A DNA stretch of 64,000 nt from Alloscardovia criceti DSM 17774 (GTDB lineage: Bacteria > Actinomycetota > Actinomycetes > Actinomycetales > Bifidobacteriaceae): assembly GCF_000376885.1 (NCBI RefSeq), contig NZ_AQXR01000011.1, positions 372,001 to 436,000 of the forward strand, given 5' to 3'. The position numbers and the translations under genes are program-made. The notes under the pieces were generated by a model, which was not told the origin of the DNA, searched no databases, and worked only from the letters and a program-made list of their open reading frames with translations. Shown piece after piece: positions 10,171 through 19,168 of this stretch (within the stretch, counting starts at the first letter, position 1; every line of letters begins with the position of its first letter).

Positions 10171-10800
10171 TCAGCCCGCGTTTTCGTTGTGCGATTGCAC
10201 ATACACCGTGCGAATGCGCTGAGCCACGGTAATTATGCCCAGTACAGACAACAGAATCATAAACAAGCTGAGTACGAAGGTTGGTAGCCCCAAACCTACT
10301 AATGCAAGGGATACCAAAATAATCAGCACTCTATCGGAGCGGGCTGCGATGCCGTTTTTTGCCTCAAATCCCACGGCTTCTGCACGCGCACGTGTATACG
10401 GTGTGAGGAAGGACGTCATCAAGGCCACCATTGTCGCAGATATACCGATGATGGTCCACATATCTGAAATCTCTGTGTGTAAAGCAAAATATAACGCAAC
10501 GCAGATGAGCATCGCCCAATCTGCCATTCTGTCCAGCGTGGAGTCCAAGAATGCGCCAAAAGCCGTGCCGCCTCCGGTTAATGCAGCTACAGATCCATCC
10601 AGTGAATCGAACAGCACTAAAATCGTCATCACGACTGCGCCTGCAAAAAGATATCCCGTAAGTCCTGTTATTAGAGCTGCGGCAATCATGCCGACTGCGC
10701 CGATAATGGTTACTGCATTTGCGCTTAAATGGAGCGATACAAGGAATCGTGCAATCGGATCTATAAGTTTTTTAAAAGGTGTGCGCAGTTTTTCTAGCAT
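10171..10800 (-). CDS. pgsA: CDP-alcohol phosphatidyltransferase (PI-phosphate synthase type)
   Basis: A membrane enzyme of 209 residues with about six transmembrane helices. The order thrS-HIT-this gene is that of mycobacterial Rv2614c-Rv2613c-pgsA1, which argues for phosphatidylinositol-phosphate synthase (CDP-diacylglycerol + inositol-phosphate). The CDP-alcohol motif is readable: Asp65, Asp68, Gly69, Ala72, then Gly82, Asp86 and Asp90. The Arg that normally follows Ala72 is Ala73 here. The start MLEKLRTPFKKL overlaps the HIT stop by 7 bp. The PimA-type mannosyltransferase and acyltransferase that follow in mycobacteria are absent. The exact polar head group is therefore inferred. Confidence 0.82.
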   Translation of the reverse strand: MLEKLRTPFKKLIDPIARFLVSLHLSANAVTIIGAVGMIAAALITGLTGYLFAGAVVMTILVLFDSLDGSVAALTGGGTAFGAFLDSTLDRMADWAMLICVALYFALHTEISDMWTIIGISATMVALMTSFLTPYTRARAEAVGFEAKNGIAARSDRVLIILVSLALVGLGLPTFVLSLFMILLSVLGIITVAQRIRTVYVQSHNENAG

Positions 10801-11450
10801 GACAATCCAAACTCGTGTGCGATGCGTTGTGCTTCTTGAGCATAAGCAGAACGTTGATTTTCCAGCAAAATAGGGATGGTCCGTGTCTGCGCCACAATCG
10901 GCATGAAATTCGAATCGCCGTTCCATCGTGGGACGAGGTGCTGATGCAGGTGAGTTGCGACCCCCGCTCCTGCTGCTTCTCCCTGGTTAACACCTAAATT
11001 AAAGCCATCTGGATGGGACACATTGGCGATGACTTGCATAGCCATTTGGGTCGCCTTTTCAAATTCCAGTAGCACGGCATCATCTTTGAGATCTGTAATG
11101 AGTGCCACATGCTGATTAGGGCATACCATAATATGACCAGAATTATACGGATAGAGATTCATAAGGATGAAGACGTTCTTGCCGCGCCAGACAATCAGTC
11201 CGTCTTCATCATTTTTCTTTTGAGCGGCGCAGAATGGGCAATTATCGATGATTTCCGCTTCGCATGCCGGTGCAGTGGATGTGCTGTCTGGAGCCTTAAT
11301 AATGGGTGCATTCGAGGCATTATCTGTAGAACTGGGACTATTGCGCAGAATATAGCTCATGCGTTGAGGCGTCCACAGGCGCTCATAATAATCCTCTTGT
11401 GGCGGGAAGTCCTGTGGATTATCGATACGAGGTGAAATATTTTCGGTCAT
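10794..11450 (-). CDS. HIT-family nucleotide hydrolase/phosphorylase (Ap4A type)
   Basis: A cytosolic histidine-triad protein of 218 residues. The catalytic triad HLHQH is at residues 167-171, and a Cys71-x2-Cys74 pair (CPFCAAQ) probably belongs to a zinc site. The mycobacterial orthologue at the same position (Rv2613c) is an Ap4A phosphorylase, so diadenosine-tetraphosphate breakdown is a reasonable guess for the substrate. The first ~60 residues are a poorly conserved Ser/Thr/Pro-rich extension. It lies between thrS and the phosphatidyltransferase and overlaps the latter by 7 bp. Confidence 0.85.
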   Translation of the reverse strand: MTENISPRIDNPQDFPPQEDYYERLWTPQRMSYILRNSPSSTDNASNAPIIKAPDSTSTAPACEAEIIDNCPFCAAQKKNDEDGLIVWRGKNVFILMNLYPYNSGHIMVCPNQHVALITDLKDDAVLLEFEKATQMAMQVIANVSHPDGFNLGVNQGEAAGAGVATHLHQHLVPRWNGDSNFMPIVAQTRTIPILLENQRSAYAQEAQRIAHEFGLSC

Positions 11451-11471
11451 ACTTTGACTTTACGCATACGA

Positions 11472-11507
11472 AAAGACCTTGCCCGATGGTGTTCAGACAA
11501 GGTCTTT
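11472..11507 (-). terminator. Hairpin between thrS and the HIT gene
   Basis: A perfect 10-bp stem (AAAGACCTTG / CAAGGTCTTT) with a 16-nt loop, followed on the minus strand by TTTTC. It lies after the thrS stop. The short U-tract suggests a weak or partial terminator that would lower expression of the HIT-pgsA pair. Confidence 0.5.
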
Positions 11508-11537
11508 AACGAAACTAGCGATACTTAATCGACGGAA

Positions 11538-13592
11538 CTATGCCTTTACCTGCTCGACTTGCGCATCCGTAAACTGCGCGAAATCTTGGGCAGAATTGAT
11601 TAATCCGCGCGATTGGATGGCTTGGTTAATCCATGCCACAGCCGTGTCTACGGCCACGCCGTTGAGCTGGCTGCCATCGCGGAATCGGAAGGATACAGCG
11701 TTATTGTTCATATCCTCCTCACCTACAATCAGGATGAAAGGCACCTTCGACTTGGAAGCATTGCGAATCTTCTTGCCGAAGCGGTCATTCGAGGCATCCA
11801 CATCCGTGCGAATCATCGTCTTGTCGAGCTTTGCGATGACGGAGTTCAAATGATCCAAGCAATTATCTGCAACTGGTACACCCAATACCTGAACTGGAGC
11901 CAGCCATGCTGGGAATGCGCCGGAATAATGCTCCAGCAAAATCGCAAAGAAGCGCTCAATCGAACCAAAGAGCGCGCGGTGAATCATCACAGGACGCTGA
12001 CGAGTACCATCGGCTGCAATATACTCCAAATCGAAGCGCTCTGGCAGATTGAAGTCCAGCTGAATGGTGGATACCTGCCAGGTGCGACCCAGCGCATCGC
12101 GTGCCTGCACGGAAATCTTCGGACCATAGAATGCGGCGCCGGCTGGATCATCCACGAGCTCCAATCCAGATTCCTTTGCAACGGATGCTAAGGTCTCGGT
12201 GGCCTCTTCCCAAATCTCATCTGAACCCACATACTTGTGCTCATCCTTCGTGGAAAGCTCCAAGTAGAAGTCATTCAGGCCGAAATCGCGGAGCAAATTC
12301 AGAACGAAGGTCAAAAGGCTCTTCAACTCGTCACGCATCTGCTCACGAGTGCAGTAAATGTGGGAGTCATCCTGCGTTAAGCCGCGTACGCGCGTCAACC
12401 CGTGTACAACACCGGACTTCTCATAGCGGTAAACAGTTCCAAATTCAAACAATCGAAGTGGGAGTTCACGGTAGGAACGCTGACGGGACTTGAAAATCAG
12501 GTTGTGCATTGGGCAGTTCATAGGCTTGAGGTAATAATCAAAGCCTTCTTTGGTGATATTGCCCTGCTCGTCACGCTCCTCATCCAAATGCATAGGAGGA
12601 TACATGCCATCCTTGTACCACTGCAAGTGACCAGAGGTTTCGTACAACCCACCCTTTGTGATATGCGGAGTTTGCACGAAGGAGTAACCGTGGCGCTGAT
12701 GCAGCTCGCTGGAATAGTCCTTCATAGCATTGATGATGGCGGCACCCTTTGGATGGAATACAGCAAGACCGGAGCCAATCTCATCTGGGAAAGAGAAGAG
12801 ATCCATTTCTGCACCCAGCTTGCGGTGATCGCGCTTAGCTGCCTCTTCCAAACGGTTCAGGTAATCCTTCAAATCATCCTTGGTAGCCCACGCCGTACCA
12901 TAAATGCGCTGAAGCATAGGATTATGCTCGTTGCCACGCCAGTACGCGGCAGCCGCACGCTGAATCTTAAAAGCCTTGATAAATCGGGTATTTGGCAAAT
13001 GAGGTCCGTGGCACAAATCCTTCCATACCACGTTTCCGTTGCGGTCTACATTGTCATAAAAGCTGAGCTCCCCTTGGGAAACTTCGATAGCCTCTTCTGC
13101 GCTAATCTGGTCTTCAGCTACGCCGATAAGCTCGAGCTTGTATGGCTGCTCGGCCTCTTCTGCGCGTGCTTCGTCTTCAGTAACTACGCGACGAACGAAG
13201 CGCTGGCTTTCCTTGATAATGCGCTGCATGCGCTTTTCGATGTCTTTTAGCTCGTCTGGCGTGAAAGGCTCCTCTACATCAAAGTCGTAGTAGAAACCGT
13301 CTTTAATGACAGGGCCGATGCCGAGTTTCGCATCCGGGCGCACCTGCTGTACGGCTTGAGCCATAACATGTGTGGCTGAATGGCGCATAATAGCCAAGCC
13401 ATCTTCGCTATCGATAGCAATAGATTCTACGACATCACCATCAGACAGAGGGGTGTATAAGTCGCGGGGATTTCCATTGATGCGAACGGCAATAATATCT
13501 TTATTATCGGCAAACAGTTCAACACCGGTGATGTCCGGTTCAATTTCCTGAGATTCACCATTTACGGTGACGTGAAGAGAAGCTGCTGACAC
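11538..13592 (-). CDS. thrS: Threonyl-tRNA synthetase
   Basis: Class II aminoacyl-tRNA synthetase charging tRNA-Thr. The 684-residue protein has an N-terminal TGS domain (about 1-65), an editing domain with [10 protein letters not shown] (His-x3-His), the class II core with motif 1/2 segments (KPMNCPMHN carrying the zinc Cys, [10 protein letters not shown]) and a C-terminal anticodon-binding domain. The start is a GTG at 13592 with AAAGGA eight bases upstream; the nearest ATG is out of frame. About 200 bp upstream contain no recognisable T-box. Neighbours match the mycobacterial thrS-HIT-pgsA order. Confidence 0.97.
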   Translation of the reverse strand: MSAASLHVTVNGESQEIEPDITGVELFADNKDIIAVRINGNPRDLYTPLSDGDVVESIAIDSEDGLAIMRHSATHVMAQAVQQVRPDAKLGIGPVIKDGFYYDFDVEEPFTPDELKDIEKRMQRIIKESQRFVRRVVTEDEARAEEAEQPYKLELIGVAEDQISAEEAIEVSQGELSFYDNVDRNGNVVWKDLCHGPHLPNTRFIKAFKIQRAAAAYWRGNEHNPMLQRIYGTAWATKDDLKDYLNRLEEAAKRDHRKLGAEMDLFSFPDEIGSGLAVFHPKGAAIINAMKDYSSELHQRHGYSFVQTPHITKGGLYETSGHLQWYKDGMYPPMHLDEERDEQGNITKEGFDYYLKPMNCPMHNLIFKSRQRSYRELPLRLFEFGTVYRYEKSGVVHGLTRVRGLTQDDSHIYCTREQMRDELKSLLTFVLNLLRDFGLNDFYLELSTKDEHKYVGSDEIWEEATETLASVAKESGLELVDDPAGAAFYGPKISVQARDALGRTWQVSTIQLDFNLPERFDLEYIAADGTRQRPVMIHRALFGSIERFFAILLEHYSGAFPAWLAPVQVLGVPVADNCLDHLNSVIAKLDKTMIRTDVDASNDRFGKKIRNASKSKVPFILIVGEEDMNNNAVSFRFRDGSQLNGVAVDTAVAWINQAIQSRGLINSAQDFAQFTDAQVEQVKA

Positions 13593-13797
13593 AGTTCATT
13601 CCTTTTCATTCGTGGGTCCGCGTTACAGGTGCAGACCGCGTGTATGTTCATTGCTAGATTATGCGAATGAGCGGACTTCTCCAGGTAGCCAAAGTACTTT
13701 GTCAGGGGCATATCTGCGTGATTTCTGTGTCGCGTTTGTGCTTCCTGTCCATGTGTCGTCCAGTGGTGCATCTTCCCACGCACGAGCCACATATTAG

Positions 13798-14583
13798 TCA
13801 GCCATTAATCAATCGTGCGAATTTTCTAGAGAGGGAACGTGGCGCCACACGCGACATCAGGTGCAGCATCAGTGGAGTGATGCCAGCAAATTGGATAGCT
13901 TTGCCCCGCTGCGCTGCCCTATAGCCGATTTCTGCAACTTTTTTCGCGGTTGCCGGCCGAAGCCACGTAAACATGTGTGAATTTTTCAGATCTGCCGTTG
14001 CCTCAAAATTCGTACGGGTCGGCCCCGGACATAAGGCTGTGGATGTCACTCCCGTGCCCTTGAGCTCTTCCTGTAGCGCCTCAGAAAAGCTCAAAACAAA
14101 GGCTTTAGATGCATAATACAATGCCATCTTCGGTCCCGCGCTGCTGGCCGCAATCGAGGCCACATTGAGCACATGGCCTCTGCCGCGTGCCACCATGCCG
14201 GGCACGATTAGACGCGTGAGATGGACGAGTGCAATGATATTGACATGGAGCAGACTGAGCTGTTTGTCCTTGCTGCCCTCCCAGAAATATCCAAAATCCC
14301 CAAAACCCGCATTATTGACCAGTGCGTCCACATCGAGTTTTTCTTTGGCGAGGTAATCTGCAACATGGTGTGCTGCATCATCCTGAGAAAAATCTTGCAC
14401 ATAGACATACGCCCGCACGGGATAGGCGCGCTCCACCCGCTTTTTGAGTGCGTTGAGGTCTGCTTCGCTACGTGCGACGAGTACGAGATCATAGCCATTT
14501 TTCGCATATATATGAGCAAATTCTTCACCGATGCCACGTGATGCGCCGGTAATGAGGGCCACGGGATGTCGAGTAGTGTTCAT
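13798..14583 (-). CDS. Short-chain dehydrogenase/reductase
   Basis: An NAD(P)-dependent oxidoreductase of 261 residues with the classical SDR features. The cofactor loop TGASRGIG is near the N-terminus, NNAG is about residue 90, and the catalytic Ser (ASIAASS) and Tyr-x3-Lys (YYASK) follow. The C-terminal RVAPRSLSRKFARL stretch resembles SDRs acting on lipids or unknown carbonyls. The substrate cannot be told. I choose the ATG giving MNTTRHPVAL, with AGAAGG upstream; the open frame above it has no family likeness. It is probably the last gene of a TetR/hydrolase/SDR cassette. Confidence 0.9.
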   Translation of the reverse strand: MNTTRHPVALITGASRGIGEEFAHIYAKNGYDLVLVARSEADLNALKKRVERAYPVRAYVYVQDFSQDDAAHHVADYLAKEKLDVDALVNNAGFGDFGYFWEGSKDKQLSLLHVNIIALVHLTRLIVPGMVARGRGHVLNVASIAASSAGPKMALYYASKAFVLSFSEALQEELKGTGVTSTALCPGPTRTNFEATADLKNSHMFTWLRPATAKKVAEIGYRAAQRGKAIQFAGITPLMLHLMSRVAPRSLSRKFARLING

Positions 14584-14709
14584 GATTGTTGTGCCTTCTT
14601 TCGCACGGCAGTAGTGCCATGCATAAACCTCGTCGTTATACCTTCCATAGTAGTAGCAGAAACGGAAGGCGCGTGCCTTGCGGTCTAGCTCCTGCCGCAC
14701 AGCACGCGT

Positions 14710-15564
14710 TTAGAATTTGATGATATGTGGTTCTACATCGGCATCGTGATTTGCCAAAGATGCTACACACCGAGGATCCATACTCATATCACGAATCCAC
14801 GCGAGAGATTTTTTCTGTGCTTGTTTGTCTGCTGCAATGCCCGACGTAATGTTTTGGGACCACGATTTTGTGGCATATCCTCCATCCGCAAAGAGCAAAA
14901 CATACCGACCGTCTGCATTCATCACGCGCAAGGCACACAGCCCGTTCGAATGCCCCGGAATGTTGATCATCACAATTTTGCCATCGCCGAAAACATCGTA
15001 GGATTTTCCTGCCGGTCCTTCTGTACCATTCCATGCAAAACCACGAATCTTCGTACCTTCCCACCAAGGACGGTAATACCGTATGCGGTTCATCAGGCTC
15101 CCATTCGTGGCAAAGTCGAGTTCGTCTTGAGCTACGAGAATATTGCGGGCATCGGAAACGAGCTTGAGCCCATTGGCATGATCGCAATCCAGATGCGAAA
15201 TCAGCACTGCATCGATGTTACGCACCTCCACGCCCTGAGTCTCAAGCTGCTCGTTGATGGCTTGGCCTTCTGGCACCACGCCTTGATTCACTCTATACAG
15301 CGCATAACTGCCTAAGGATCTGATTTGGGCTTTGCGGTCGTATATGCCTTCAGGACTCATGTTGCGGTGCCAACCGGTATCAAAAAGGATTTTCTTATCG
15401 TCGTATTCGATGAGGTAAGACGACACAGGAAGCCAGAGCCTATCCGACTTTCTACCAAAAATGCCAGAGGATTTAAGCGCATTGGAGTGGTCTCCGCCAA
15501 AGGGCAGATCCGGTGCTACACAGACCGTGCCTGTGTGAAAGATCTGAATTGTAATATCTGACAT
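14710..15564 (-). CDS. Metallo-beta-lactamase fold hydrolase (AHL-lactonase-like)
   Basis: A 284-residue metallo-hydrolase resembling the N-acyl-homoserine lactonase branch. Visible elements are ILFDTGWH, the metal motif SHLDCDHANGL, PGHSNG (third ligand region), FADGGY (bridging Asp) and ANHDADVEPH (final His). The canonical HxHxDH reads HxDxDH here, so one metal ligand is Asp. The start MSDITIQIFHTG has GAGG upstream. It lies 113 bp downstream of a TetR gene and 126 bp upstream of an SDR. Lactonase activity is possible, but phosphonate or other ester substrates cannot be excluded. Confidence 0.78.
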   Translation of the reverse strand: MSDITIQIFHTGTVCVAPDLPFGGDHSNALKSSGIFGRKSDRLWLPVSSYLIEYDDKKILFDTGWHRNMSPEGIYDRKAQIRSLGSYALYRVNQGVVPEGQAINEQLETQGVEVRNIDAVLISHLDCDHANGLKLVSDARNILVAQDELDFATNGSLMNRIRYYRPWWEGTKIRGFAWNGTEGPAGKSYDVFGDGKIVMINIPGHSNGLCALRVMNADGRYVLLFADGGYATKSWSQNITSGIAADKQAQKKSLAWIRDMSMDPRCVASLANHDADVEPHIIKF

Positions 15565-15637
15565 GATGACCTCGTGAATATTAGGGAATAATGCCTTGTT
15601 ATACGTCATCTTAGATGTCAGAAATTTATGTATAGAC

Positions 15638-15658
15638 GACACTTTGGCCTAAAGTGTC
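15638..15658. promoter_or_regulatory. Palindromic operator candidate after tetR
   Basis: GACACTTTGGCCTAAAGTGTC is an inverted repeat with 8-bp arms and a 5-bp centre, between the TetR stop and the hydrolase start. It has the size of a TetR-dimer operator. It could equally be an mRNA hairpin, but no T-run follows. Confidence 0.45.
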
Positions 15659-15677
15659 CGGTTTCTAGCCGTGCACA

Positions 15678-16226
15678 CTACTGGATAAGGGGTATAAGCG
15701 CATCCAGCGCATTTTTACTCATGTGTGCAATGGTCTGGGCGTCGAATTCCTCCGGATGTGACATCCAGTATGTATACGCCCCCACTACAGCGCTCGCAGC
15801 TGCCTCAGAAATAATGCCATATAAGGGACGTTTGGTTTTCAGCGGGTATCGTAGAGCAAGATTCTTTTTTATAGCTTGCTTCCATTTTGTGGTGTACGAA
15901 ATATTTGGCTGAGCGACCAGAAAGGCGTAGTTTTCGTCCCAATGTGCGTGGATATATGCTAAAACGGCTTCGAAATAGCGTTCAACATCCACAGTCTGCA
16001 TCATCGTGTTGCTCTCTATAACACTGTTAGCCGCATCCAATAAACCTGTGATGAGTTGATTTTCTACGGCTTCCTTGAGTTCATCAAGATTTGCGTAGTA
16101 TTCATAAAATGTGGTGCGTGCAATAGGCACCTGTTCACAGAGCTGTGCTACCTTCATTTTTTCGAAAGGCGTATGCGTGTATATACGGATGAAAGTATCG
16201 TGTATGGACTGAAGAGTCGTATTCAT
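15678..16226 (-). CDS. TetR/AcrR-family transcriptional regulator
   Basis: A 182-residue repressor-type protein. The N-terminal helix-turn-helix (about 20-55: VAQLCEQVPIARTTFYEYY) is the TetR signature, with TFYEYYANLDEL in the recognition region. The C-terminal ligand domain is all-helical and unassigned. I choose the ATG giving MNTTLQSIHDTF, with AGGGCAGAG in front; the ATG eight codons upstream lacks a ribosome binding site. It is followed on the same strand by the metallo-hydrolase and SDR, which it probably controls together with its own promoter. Confidence 0.88.
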   Translation of the reverse strand: MNTTLQSIHDTFIRIYTHTPFEKMKVAQLCEQVPIARTTFYEYYANLDELKEAVENQLITGLLDAANSVIESNTMMQTVDVERYFEAVLAYIHAHWDENYAFLVAQPNISYTTKWKQAIKKNLALRYPLKTKRPLYGIISEAAASAVVGAYTYWMSHPEEFDAQTIAHMSKNALDALIPLIQ

Positions 16227-16344
16227 TCTCTGCCCTACTGTGTAATACATAATTACTTGTAAGGATAATAAAGTCTGATAATAAATTCTATGAAAAGAAA
16301 GAGAAATATGAAAACAACAACACTACACGAGTGATAACACTGTG

Positions 16345-16417
<73 letters not shown>

Positions 16418-16442
16418 GAGTAGGTCTTCTTTATATTATGAG

Positions 16443-16515
<73 letters not shown>

Positions 16516-16530
16516 AAAAATATAAAGAGA

Positions 16531-16600
16531 GGTGAGTACGAGAGTCGAACTCGTCTATACGGCTTTGCAGGCCGCTGCCTAACCGCTTGGCTAACTCACC
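16531..16600 (-). tRNA. tRNA-Cys (GCA)
   Basis: 70-nt cloverleaf without encoded CCA. Acceptor stem GGTGAGT/ACTCACC, anticodon loop CTGCAAA (anticodon GCA), T-loop TTCGACT. Located between tRNA-Gly and tRNA-Val on the minus strand. Confidence 0.95.
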
Positions 16601-16628
16601 GCAAGAGGTCAACCTCGACTGACCTAGA

Positions 16629-16700
16629 GCGGACAACGGGACTCGAACCCGCGGTCTCGACCTTGGCAAGGTCGCGCTTTACCAACTAAGCTATGTCCGC
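16629..16700 (-). tRNA. tRNA-Gly (GCC)
   Basis: 72-nt cloverleaf. Acceptor stem GCGGACA/TGTCCGC, anticodon stem CGACC/GGTCG with loop TTGCCAA (anticodon GCC), T-loop TTCGAGT. It is the first gene of the cluster, directly downstream of a consensus promoter. Confidence 0.95.
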
Positions 16701-16748
16701 AGTATGCTTGGCTTTCAGCATATTGCTTCGTGCTGAGCACGAGATATA

Positions 16749-16777
16749 AATATAGCGTTGTGGGTGGTTTTGGTCAA
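16749..16777 (-). promoter_or_regulatory. Sigma-70 promoter of the tRNA cluster
   Basis: On the minus strand TTGACC (-35) and TATATT (-10) are separated by exactly 17 bp. The -10 lies 48 bp upstream of tRNA-Gly, so one transcript would cover Gly-Cys-Val-Val. Confidence 0.75.
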
Positions 16778-16907
16778 GCCTCGGCGTGTTGTGTATCACA
16801 TAACCTCTCAGAAAGACACAAATCCTGCATAACCTCGCTAAAAGCCTAAAAATAAGCCAATTGCGAGAACTTTACCCCGCTGTCGCTTCATTCCTTAATC
16901 TGGATAT

Positions 16908-17783
16908 ATGAGTAATTATAAGGAGTTCTTTGATGTGGAGGGCGAATCCCCTCAGCCTCGCCGCATCGTGATGCTAAGTGCTTTTGATGGGTGGAATGAC
17001 GCCGGCCAGGTGGCTACACATGCGTTAAACCATCTCATCAGCACGTACGCATCCCAATCACGCGAAGTGGACCATATCTGTTGTGGCAGTTTTTACGATT
17101 ACACGAGCACCCGTCCTGTGATGGTCAATGTGGATGGCAAACGGAAAATCATGTGGCCGGAGACCACGTTTACGCGCATTGATGTGAATCCAACCCTCAG
17201 TTTGCTCATCGAAATGGGGCCTGAACCGAATTTTAAATGGACTGAATTTGCGCAGCGTTCTTTGCGCATAGCCGATGAGTACGAAGTGGATGAAGTGATT
17301 ACCTTAGGATCCATGTTTGCAGATTGTGCGCATACGCGTCCGTTGCCTGTATATTTCCATGATACGTATGACAATACTGCAGAAGAGGAATCCTATACAG
17401 GTCCTATCGGCATTACGAGTGTATTGAATTTCGCTGCTTTGGAAGATGGCTTCCAATCTGCATCGTTGTGGGTGTCCCTCCCCTCCTATACGCAGTATGT
17501 GGACTCTCAAGACAATCCGATGGGCGTGCTACGCGCGATTGAAAAGCTTTCCGAACATTTAGGTGTGCAATTAGACAAGGGTGACTTGCCGGTGCTCGCG
17601 CTGAAATGGAAGACTCAGGCAGATATGTTGACGGAAATGAATCCAGATATTAAAGGATATATTTCTAAGATGGAAAAGGCATATGATGAAGAGCAGAATT
17701 TGAAAGCGCTCTCCCCTGATGCTACATCCCAGCTGATTAATGAAACGGAAAAATATTTGCGTGGCTTTGATGCTCAGCAATAA
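16908..17783 (+). CDS. PAC2 family protein (proteasome-assembly-chaperone-like)
   Basis: A 291-residue soluble protein of the PAC2 family, widespread in actinobacteria and of unknown biochemical role in bacteria. The N-terminal ABC-type PAC2 features are readable (LSAFDGWNDAGQVATHAL, EVITLGSMFADCAHTRPLPVY, SLWVSLPSYTQYV), and an acidic helical tail follows (KMEKAYDEEQNLKAL). It is monocistronic, divergent from the tRNA cluster and convergent with the AEC transporter gene. The name reflects homology only; nothing nearby shows a link to a proteasome. Confidence 0.88.
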   Translation: MSNYKEFFDVEGESPQPRRIVMLSAFDGWNDAGQVATHALNHLISTYASQSREVDHICCGSFYDYTSTRPVMVNVDGKRKIMWPETTFTRIDVNPTLSLLIEMGPEPNFKWTEFAQRSLRIADEYEVDEVITLGSMFADCAHTRPLPVYFHDTYDNTAEEESYTGPIGITSVLNFAALEDGFQSASLWVSLPSYTQYVDSQDNPMGVLRAIEKLSEHLGVQLDKGDLPVLALKWKTQADMLTEMNPDIKGYISKMEKAYDEEQNLKALSPDATSQLINETEKYLRGFDAQQ

Positions 17784-17803
17784 ATAAATGTTGTATATAC
17801 ACA

Positions 17804-17842
17804 GTGGGCTTGTTTCTCGGTTACTACGAGAAACAAGCCCAC
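17804..17842. terminator. Long hairpin between convergent PAC2 and AEC genes
   Basis: A perfect 16-bp stem (GTGGGCTTGTTTCTCG with its complement) and 7-nt loop in the convergent intergenic gap. The U-tracts are weak, but position and stability suit a bidirectional terminator. Confidence 0.7.
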
Positions 17843-17875
17843 AAGTGTTTTCAGGGTAAATCGTGCACAGGGATT

Positions 17876-18823
17876 TTAGCCCAACAGCGTCATCACCACA
17901 GGGACGACCACAACGAAGAGAATCGTGCTGATGGTGACCACGTTTGTGGAGAACTCCACATCTCCGTCGCCTTGATTGGCCAGAATTGGCAGAACAGCCA
18001 GAGCTGGTGCTGCGGACTGAATCACGAAGGTATTGAACTCCGCCGTTGGCATGCCCTGAGCGGTTAATGCCAAAAGTCCAAACATCAAAGCCGGAGCCAA
18101 AATGAAACGACCCACTAATGTGATAATCGTATCGCGGTCGAAACGAATGGTCTTTAAACCGGCCTTTTGCAAAGTAATACCAATATAGATCAACGACAAT
18201 GGCGTAACCAAGTTACCGATGTAGGTCAACGTATTGGTGGCCGCAGTTGGCACTGGAATTCTTAACAGCAGGAAGACCAAAGCAATAAGGAATCCCACCA
18301 GAGGTGCAGGCAGCAGCTTCTTCCAATCGAACTTAGCACCTTGCTTCTTTTCACCCGACTTGCTGTCGGTGGTCATCAGGTATACACCTAAGGTCCAGGT
18401 GGAAATGGTGTTGGTGATGTAGTAAATCAAGAAGTAAGGCAATGCATTATCGCCAAACAGTGCGATATTTAAAGGCAAACCGATGAAAATCGTATTGGCG
18501 TTGACGAAGGTGTTAATCATCGTGCCGCGACGTCCTGGACGTACCTTGAAAATCCATACCGCAAGATATGCGAGTACATAGCTTCCGAAGAAGGCCCCAA
18601 AGGTGTATATAAGGCCGCTCGATAGAGATACCAGCTTATCTAGAGTGAGATATTTGAGCACGGATACGAAGATGGATGCCGGCAAGGCCACATTCATAAT
18701 CAGTCGAGACAAGTCGCCGCCGAAGCTATCCTTAAACCAGCCACGAGCTTGGAGGAAATAGCCTAAAACAATGATGACAATAATTGGTACGATGCTCTCA
18801 ATTGAGGTCAGGAATACGGACAT
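17876..18823 (-). CDS. AEC-family permease, probable malate transporter
   Basis: A membrane protein of 315 residues with about ten hydrophobic helices and the two-half organisation of the auxin-efflux-carrier (AEC) family, which includes the lactic-acid-bacterial malate permease MleP. The gene lies directly downstream of a malolactic enzyme gene on the same strand, as mleP follows mleS in lactic acid bacteria, so malate uptake or lactate/malate exchange is the likely job. It starts at an ATG with GGAG upstream. A strong terminator-like stem (18864-18927) sits 41 bp before the start, so its expression may need read-through or antitermination. Confidence 0.82.
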   Translation of the reverse strand: MSVFLTSIESIVPIIVIIVLGYFLQARGWFKDSFGGDLSRLIMNVALPASIFVSVLKYLTLDKLVSLSSGLIYTFGAFFGSYVLAYLAVWIFKVRPGRRGTMINTFVNANTIFIGLPLNIALFGDNALPYFLIYYITNTISTWTLGVYLMTTDSKSGEKKQGAKFDWKKLLPAPLVGFLIALVFLLLRIPVPTAATNTLTYIGNLVTPLSLIYIGITLQKAGLKTIRFDRDTIITLVGRFILAPALMFGLLALTAQGMPTAEFNTFVIQSAAPALAVLPILANQGDGDVEFSTNVVTISTILFVVVVPVVMTLLG

Positions 18824-19168
18824 AATCCTTCTCCTTTCTCGTCTATTTTCTAATTTTTTGCTTAAAAAAGCGCCGAGTTCGTCTCACTGAAATCCTCAAG
18901 ACTTCAGTGGCAAAGCAACGGCGCTTTCATGAGTAACGTGTAAGTATCTGCGTAATAAACGTGGCCATTTTCCGCGACATCTTCCGCACTTAAAAAGTGC
19001 AATGAAGCGTGCCACGAAAATCTCCATCTGAGAGACTCTGCTAGGAGCTGGTGGCCTGTCTCCGGTAAAAACTAGCGCTTTGCTGAGTTGCTACCGCATG
19101 TGCCATACCAACGAGCAAGCCACCGCATACCACATATCCCTCGATGGAAGATTAGCGAATCAGATTTA
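18824..19168 (-). other. 345-bp structured region between the malolactic enzyme and permease genes
   Basis: No plausible gene. On the minus strand it holds, in order: a nested hairpin at 19011-19055 (GCCAC/GTGGC outer and CTCC/GGAG inner stems), a small CACTT/AAGTG hairpin near 18990-19000, and a long bipartite terminator at 18864-18927. This layout (structured leader, then terminator, then RBS and ATG) is what a cis-acting regulatory RNA would look like, but I cannot match it to a known riboswitch class. Confidence 0.5.
18864..18927 (-). terminator. Bipartite Rho-independent terminator upstream of the AEC gene
   Basis: On the minus strand AAAGCGCCG pairs with CGGCGCTTT, followed by a T-run. 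The loop holds a second hairpin (CACTGAA/TTCAGTG). It either ends the malolactic enzyme transcript or acts as an attenuator for the permease. Confidence 0.85.

Noticed and set aside
13593-13797. T-box leader upstream of thrS
   Set aside because: No T-box sequence (AGGGTGGNACCGCG) or terminator before the start, and actinobacterial thrS is not usually T-box controlled.
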